DNA from: Spirulina subsalsa PCC 9445
Lineage (GTDB): Bacteria; Cyanobacteriota; Cyanobacteriia; Cyanobacteriales; Spirulinaceae
Reading direction: 5' to 3'
NCBI RefSeq assembly: GCF_000314005.1
Contig: NZ_JH980292.1
Location: 2,762,779 to 2,826,778 of the forward strand
Length of the DNA stretch: 64,000 nt
The position numbers and the translations under genes were made by a program. Numbering within the stretch: position 1 is the first letter of the stretch; each line of letters starts with the position of its first letter. The notes beneath the pieces were generated by a model. It made no database searches. It had not been told where the DNA came from and saw nothing but the letters and a program-made list of their open reading frames with translations. Shown here one piece after another: positions 62,246 to 64,000 of the stretch.

Positions 62246-62677
62246 TTAACCATCCTTGATTGACCAATTTTCGCTAGAGAGTTCTTGGATAATACCGAAA
62301 TCAGATTCGTTGCAAGTGAGAAGGGTGGCATTTTGAACCAGAGCAATGGCAGCAATTTTCAAGTCCATATTGCCCAAACGAGGGTAGGCCTTGCGGAGGC
62401 GTTGATGCTCCAATGCGGCGGGATAATCAAAAGGCAAAATAGGAATGAAACAATAGTCCTTTGCTGTTTTTTGCAGTCCTTCATAAGCGATGATTTGTTG
62501 CTCAACTGTTTTCGCTTGGGAGAGAAAATTAAGTCTACCTCTGATTTGTTCTTCATAAGTGATGACGGTGACGGCCATTTGAATAGTCTCAATGGTGGCT
62601 ATTTTCGCCAGAATCCGTTGACCGGGTTCACCATTACGTTGAATCAGACTCAGATGATCAGTATCGAGAATATACAT
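62246..62677 (-). CDS. VapC-type PIN-domain toxin
   Basis: 143 residues. The PIN acidic residues are visible: Asp5 and Asp7 in ILDTDHLSL, Glu in TYEEQIRG, Asp in RLGNMDLKIAAIAL and Asp in TCNESDFG. It would be an RNase of the type II toxin-antitoxin group. It ends two bases from the end of the convergent phosphoesterase-like gene. The small gene behind the start is the likely antitoxin. Confidence 0.9.
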   Translation of the reverse strand: MYILDTDHLSLIQRNGEPGQRILAKIATIETIQMAVTVITYEEQIRGRLNFLSQAKTVEQQIIAYEGLQKTAKDYCFIPILPFDYPAALEHQRLRKAYPRLGNMDLKIAAIALVQNATLLTCNESDFGIIQELSSENWSIKDG

Positions 62678-62692
62678 CGGATGGGGCTAACT

Positions 62693-62905
62693 TTATTGGG
62701 CAGTTTTGCGCCATTCTTGTCCGAGTTGAATCACGGTTTCAAAGGTGGGGTCATTGGCATGACTCCCGGCAATGCGTTCCCACCAAGGTTGTTGTAGAGA
62801 GGGGACGGTGGCTAACACTTGTTTAAGGCGAGTCAGTTCGAGTTCCAAACGGGTGACTCGTGCTTCAATGGCCTGGGGCTGATTTTGAGTGGGTTGTCCA
62901 GTCAT
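62693..62905 (-). CDS. Small putative antitoxin partner of VapC
   Basis: 70 residues with an amphipathic coiled-coil-like helix (IEARVTRLELELTRLKQVL) and a conserved-looking tail (WWERIAGSHANDPTFETVIQLGQEW). It lies upstream of the PIN gene with a 15-bp gap, on the same strand, as antitoxins do. No DNA-binding motif is clear. Confidence 0.7.
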   Translation of the reverse strand: MTGQPTQNQPQAIEARVTRLELELTRLKQVLATVPSLQQPWWERIAGSHANDPTFETVIQLGQEWRKTAQ

Positions 62906-62984
62906 AGTCAGGGGTGATTTTTCAGGTTGGGGGAGTCTGTTCGATTAGTATAACTCATCTTTTTAGGGAAGAAATCCCACTCGT

Positions 62985-63026
62985 TACGATTCCCTCTCCC
63001 CCTCTCCCTGATTCAGCAAGCCCTAT
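62985..63026. repeat. Single right end of the MITE-like family
   Basis: CCCTCTCCCCCTCTCCCTGA is followed by TTCAGCAAGCCCTA, the typical C/T-rich tract and right inverted-repeat end. No left end is found within 100 bases upstream, so this is a partial copy. The rest of the gap 62906-63140 shows no gene. Confidence 0.5.
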
Positions 63027-63140
63027 TTCGTCAGAAAACACAGTAGAATTGCTGTTTTTGAGGGAGGATCTGGCACAATGAGACATCATGGTTCGCACTG
63101 CTATGCCCATTGTTTCTGAAAGCCTCAAAGAGAGAGCATC

Positions 63141-64000
63141 ATGACCAGCAAAATCCCAGAGGATGCGTTCTCGGTGGTTTCCGTCCACGGAATCATCACC
63201 GTTAAAATCCCACCCCGTCTCAGTATTCTAGAAGCGGTGGCCTTTACCACGACTTGTCAAGGTTTGGTGCAACAAGAACCTCCTCCCCAAAAAATTCAAC
63301 TCGATTGTGGCGACACCCATTTTATTGATAGTAGCGGGGTGGGGGCTTTGGTCAAAGTGCTGAAGACCTGCCGCGAACAAAGTGTAGTGTTAAGTTTACA
63401 AGGGGTTCATCCGTCGGTGAAGACGGTGTTAGAAATGACGGGACTCCATGAAGTTTTAACTATTGATTCCTATTTAGAACGCCCCGTCGAGGCCTCGAAA
63501 CAACGGGCAGATAACCGTCCCCCGGAAACTCATCCCTCGGTGCGATCGCCCATAAAACGCTTGATTGATATTGTGGGGAGTCTAGTCGGACTAGGGATTA
63601 CAGCCCTTTTGTTTATTCCCATTGCGATCGCCATTAAACGAGATAGTCCCGGTCCGATCTTCTTTGGTCAAGTGCGCTGTGGGTGGTTAGGCCGTCGTTT
63701 TCGCATCTGGAAATTTCGTTCCATGTGTAGTGATGCGGAAGCTATGAAAAATCGAGTGAAGAATGAAGCATCAGGGGCATTTTTCAAAAACGAGAATGAT
63801 TTTCGGGTAACGAAGGTCGGGCGCTTTTTAAGACGAACCAGCTTAGATGAACTTCCCCAATTTTGGAACGTCTTAAGAGGAGAAATGAGTTTAGTCGGAA
63901 CTCGCCCCCCCACCCCCGATGAGGTGGAACGCTATCAAGTTCCTGAATGGCAACGTCTGGACGTGAAACCGGGAATGACAGGGGAATGGCAGGTGAACGG
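63141..64000 (+). CDS. STAS-domain fused to polyprenyl-phosphate sugar transferase (3' end outside window)
   Basis: The frame is open to the end of the window, giving the first 286 or so codons. Residues 1-115 form a STAS/anti-sigma-factor-antagonist domain with the phosphorylatable Ser block THFIDSSGVGALVKVL. From about 133 a bacterial sugar transferase (PF02397) begins with one N-terminal membrane helix (LIDIVGSLVGLGITALLFIP), then RDSPGPIFFGQVRCG, FRIWKFRSM, GRFLRRTSLDELPQFWNVLRGEMSLVGTRPP and GMTGEWQVNG. It would transfer a sugar phosphate to undecaprenyl phosphate as the first step of exopolysaccharide synthesis, with STAS as a switch. Confidence 0.85.
   Translation, partial: MTSKIPEDAFSVVSVHGIITVKIPPRLSILEAVAFTTTCQGLVQQEPPPQKIQLDCGDTHFIDSSGVGALVKVLKTCREQSVVLSLQGVHPSVKTVLEMTGLHEVLTIDSYLERPVEASKQRADNRPPETHPSVRSPIKRLIDIVGSLVGLGITALLFIPIAIAIKRDSPGPIFFGQVRCGWLGRRFRIWKFRSMCSDAEAMKNRVKNEASGAFFKNENDFRVTKVGRFLRRTSLDELPQFWNVLRGEMSLVGTRPPTPDEVERYQVPEWQRLDVKPGMTGEWQVN

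Noticed and set aside
62285-62797. A 170-codon plus-strand frame over the toxin gene.
   Set aside because: Antisense to the PIN-domain protein, whose acidic active-site residues are all in place.

Overview
The window is a stretch of cyanobacterial chromosome. Frequent GCGATCGC (HIP1) octamers, a cyanobacterial Ycf35/DUF2997/ferredoxin cassette, a DesC-type desaturase, HisZ, MinCDE and several DUF2808/DUF29/DUF2470-type proteins all point that way. Heptanucleotide tandem repeats and Rpn-family gene remnants fit a repeat-rich, probably filamentous non-marine species, but genus cannot be fixed from the sequence alone. Most genes are housekeeping and are scattered on both strands in short operons.

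Layout. 1-16 kb: 3' end of an Rpn-family gene, a secreted TPR-like protein, a subtilase next to a large TPR-CHAT protein whose catalytic Cys position is Val, a cation/proton antiporter with a universal-stress tail, a methyltransferase, an O-antigen-ligase-like membrane protein, ribD, a TIGR03032 protein and argB. 16-31 kb: an internally deleted IS200/IS605 tnpB, a triple-GAF protein, tRNA-Ser(GGA), a ferredoxin/SNase-like/inositol monophosphatase operon, a J-domain/hisZ/ferredoxin group, DUF2808, MAPEG, a GAF histidine kinase, an ABC1 kinase, a RecB/Cas4-like nuclease and two small proteins. 31.5-36.4 kb: a CRISPR array of 68 repeats of 37 bp with no cas genes in the window; handle sequence, degenerate trailer repeats and a candidate promoter indicate transcription on the minus strand. 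36.7-48.6 kb: minC-minD-minE with unusual disordered extensions, DUF29, a TPR protein, an esterase-like protein, guaA, cbiD, a GHL10 glycoside hydrolase and the DUF2997-ycf35-ferredoxin operon. 48.6-57.5 kb: a PDZ-domain remnant, alr, chrA, a CPA1 antiporter, desC, a methionine gamma-lyase-family protein and an FAD/NAD(P)-binding protein. 57.5-62.2 kb: hemB (zinc-independent type), a His-rich COG0523 GTPase, a degenerate P-loop relative and two tandem metallophosphoesterase-like genes, preceded by a Fur/Zur-like operator. 62.2-64 kb: a VapC-type toxin with a small partner and the start of a STAS-sugar-transferase fusion.

Two themes stand out. First, a family of short non-autonomous elements ends in GGG-TGCTGAATAA inverted repeats, carries GGGAGTC/GGGAATC heptamer arrays and C/T-rich tracts, and in three copies is flanked by 6-bp direct repeats of the form TAANTA. 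Copies sit at gene 3' ends, even touching stop codons, and repeat-derived sequence forms the C-terminal tail of HemB. Second, the hemB-COG0523 region looks like a metal-limitation locus: HemB has Asp ligands in place of the Zn-binding Cys, the adjacent GTPase carries a His-rich loop, and the co-transcribed phosphoesterase has Cys in place of two metal ligands plus an extra Cys cluster. That reading is inference, but testable.
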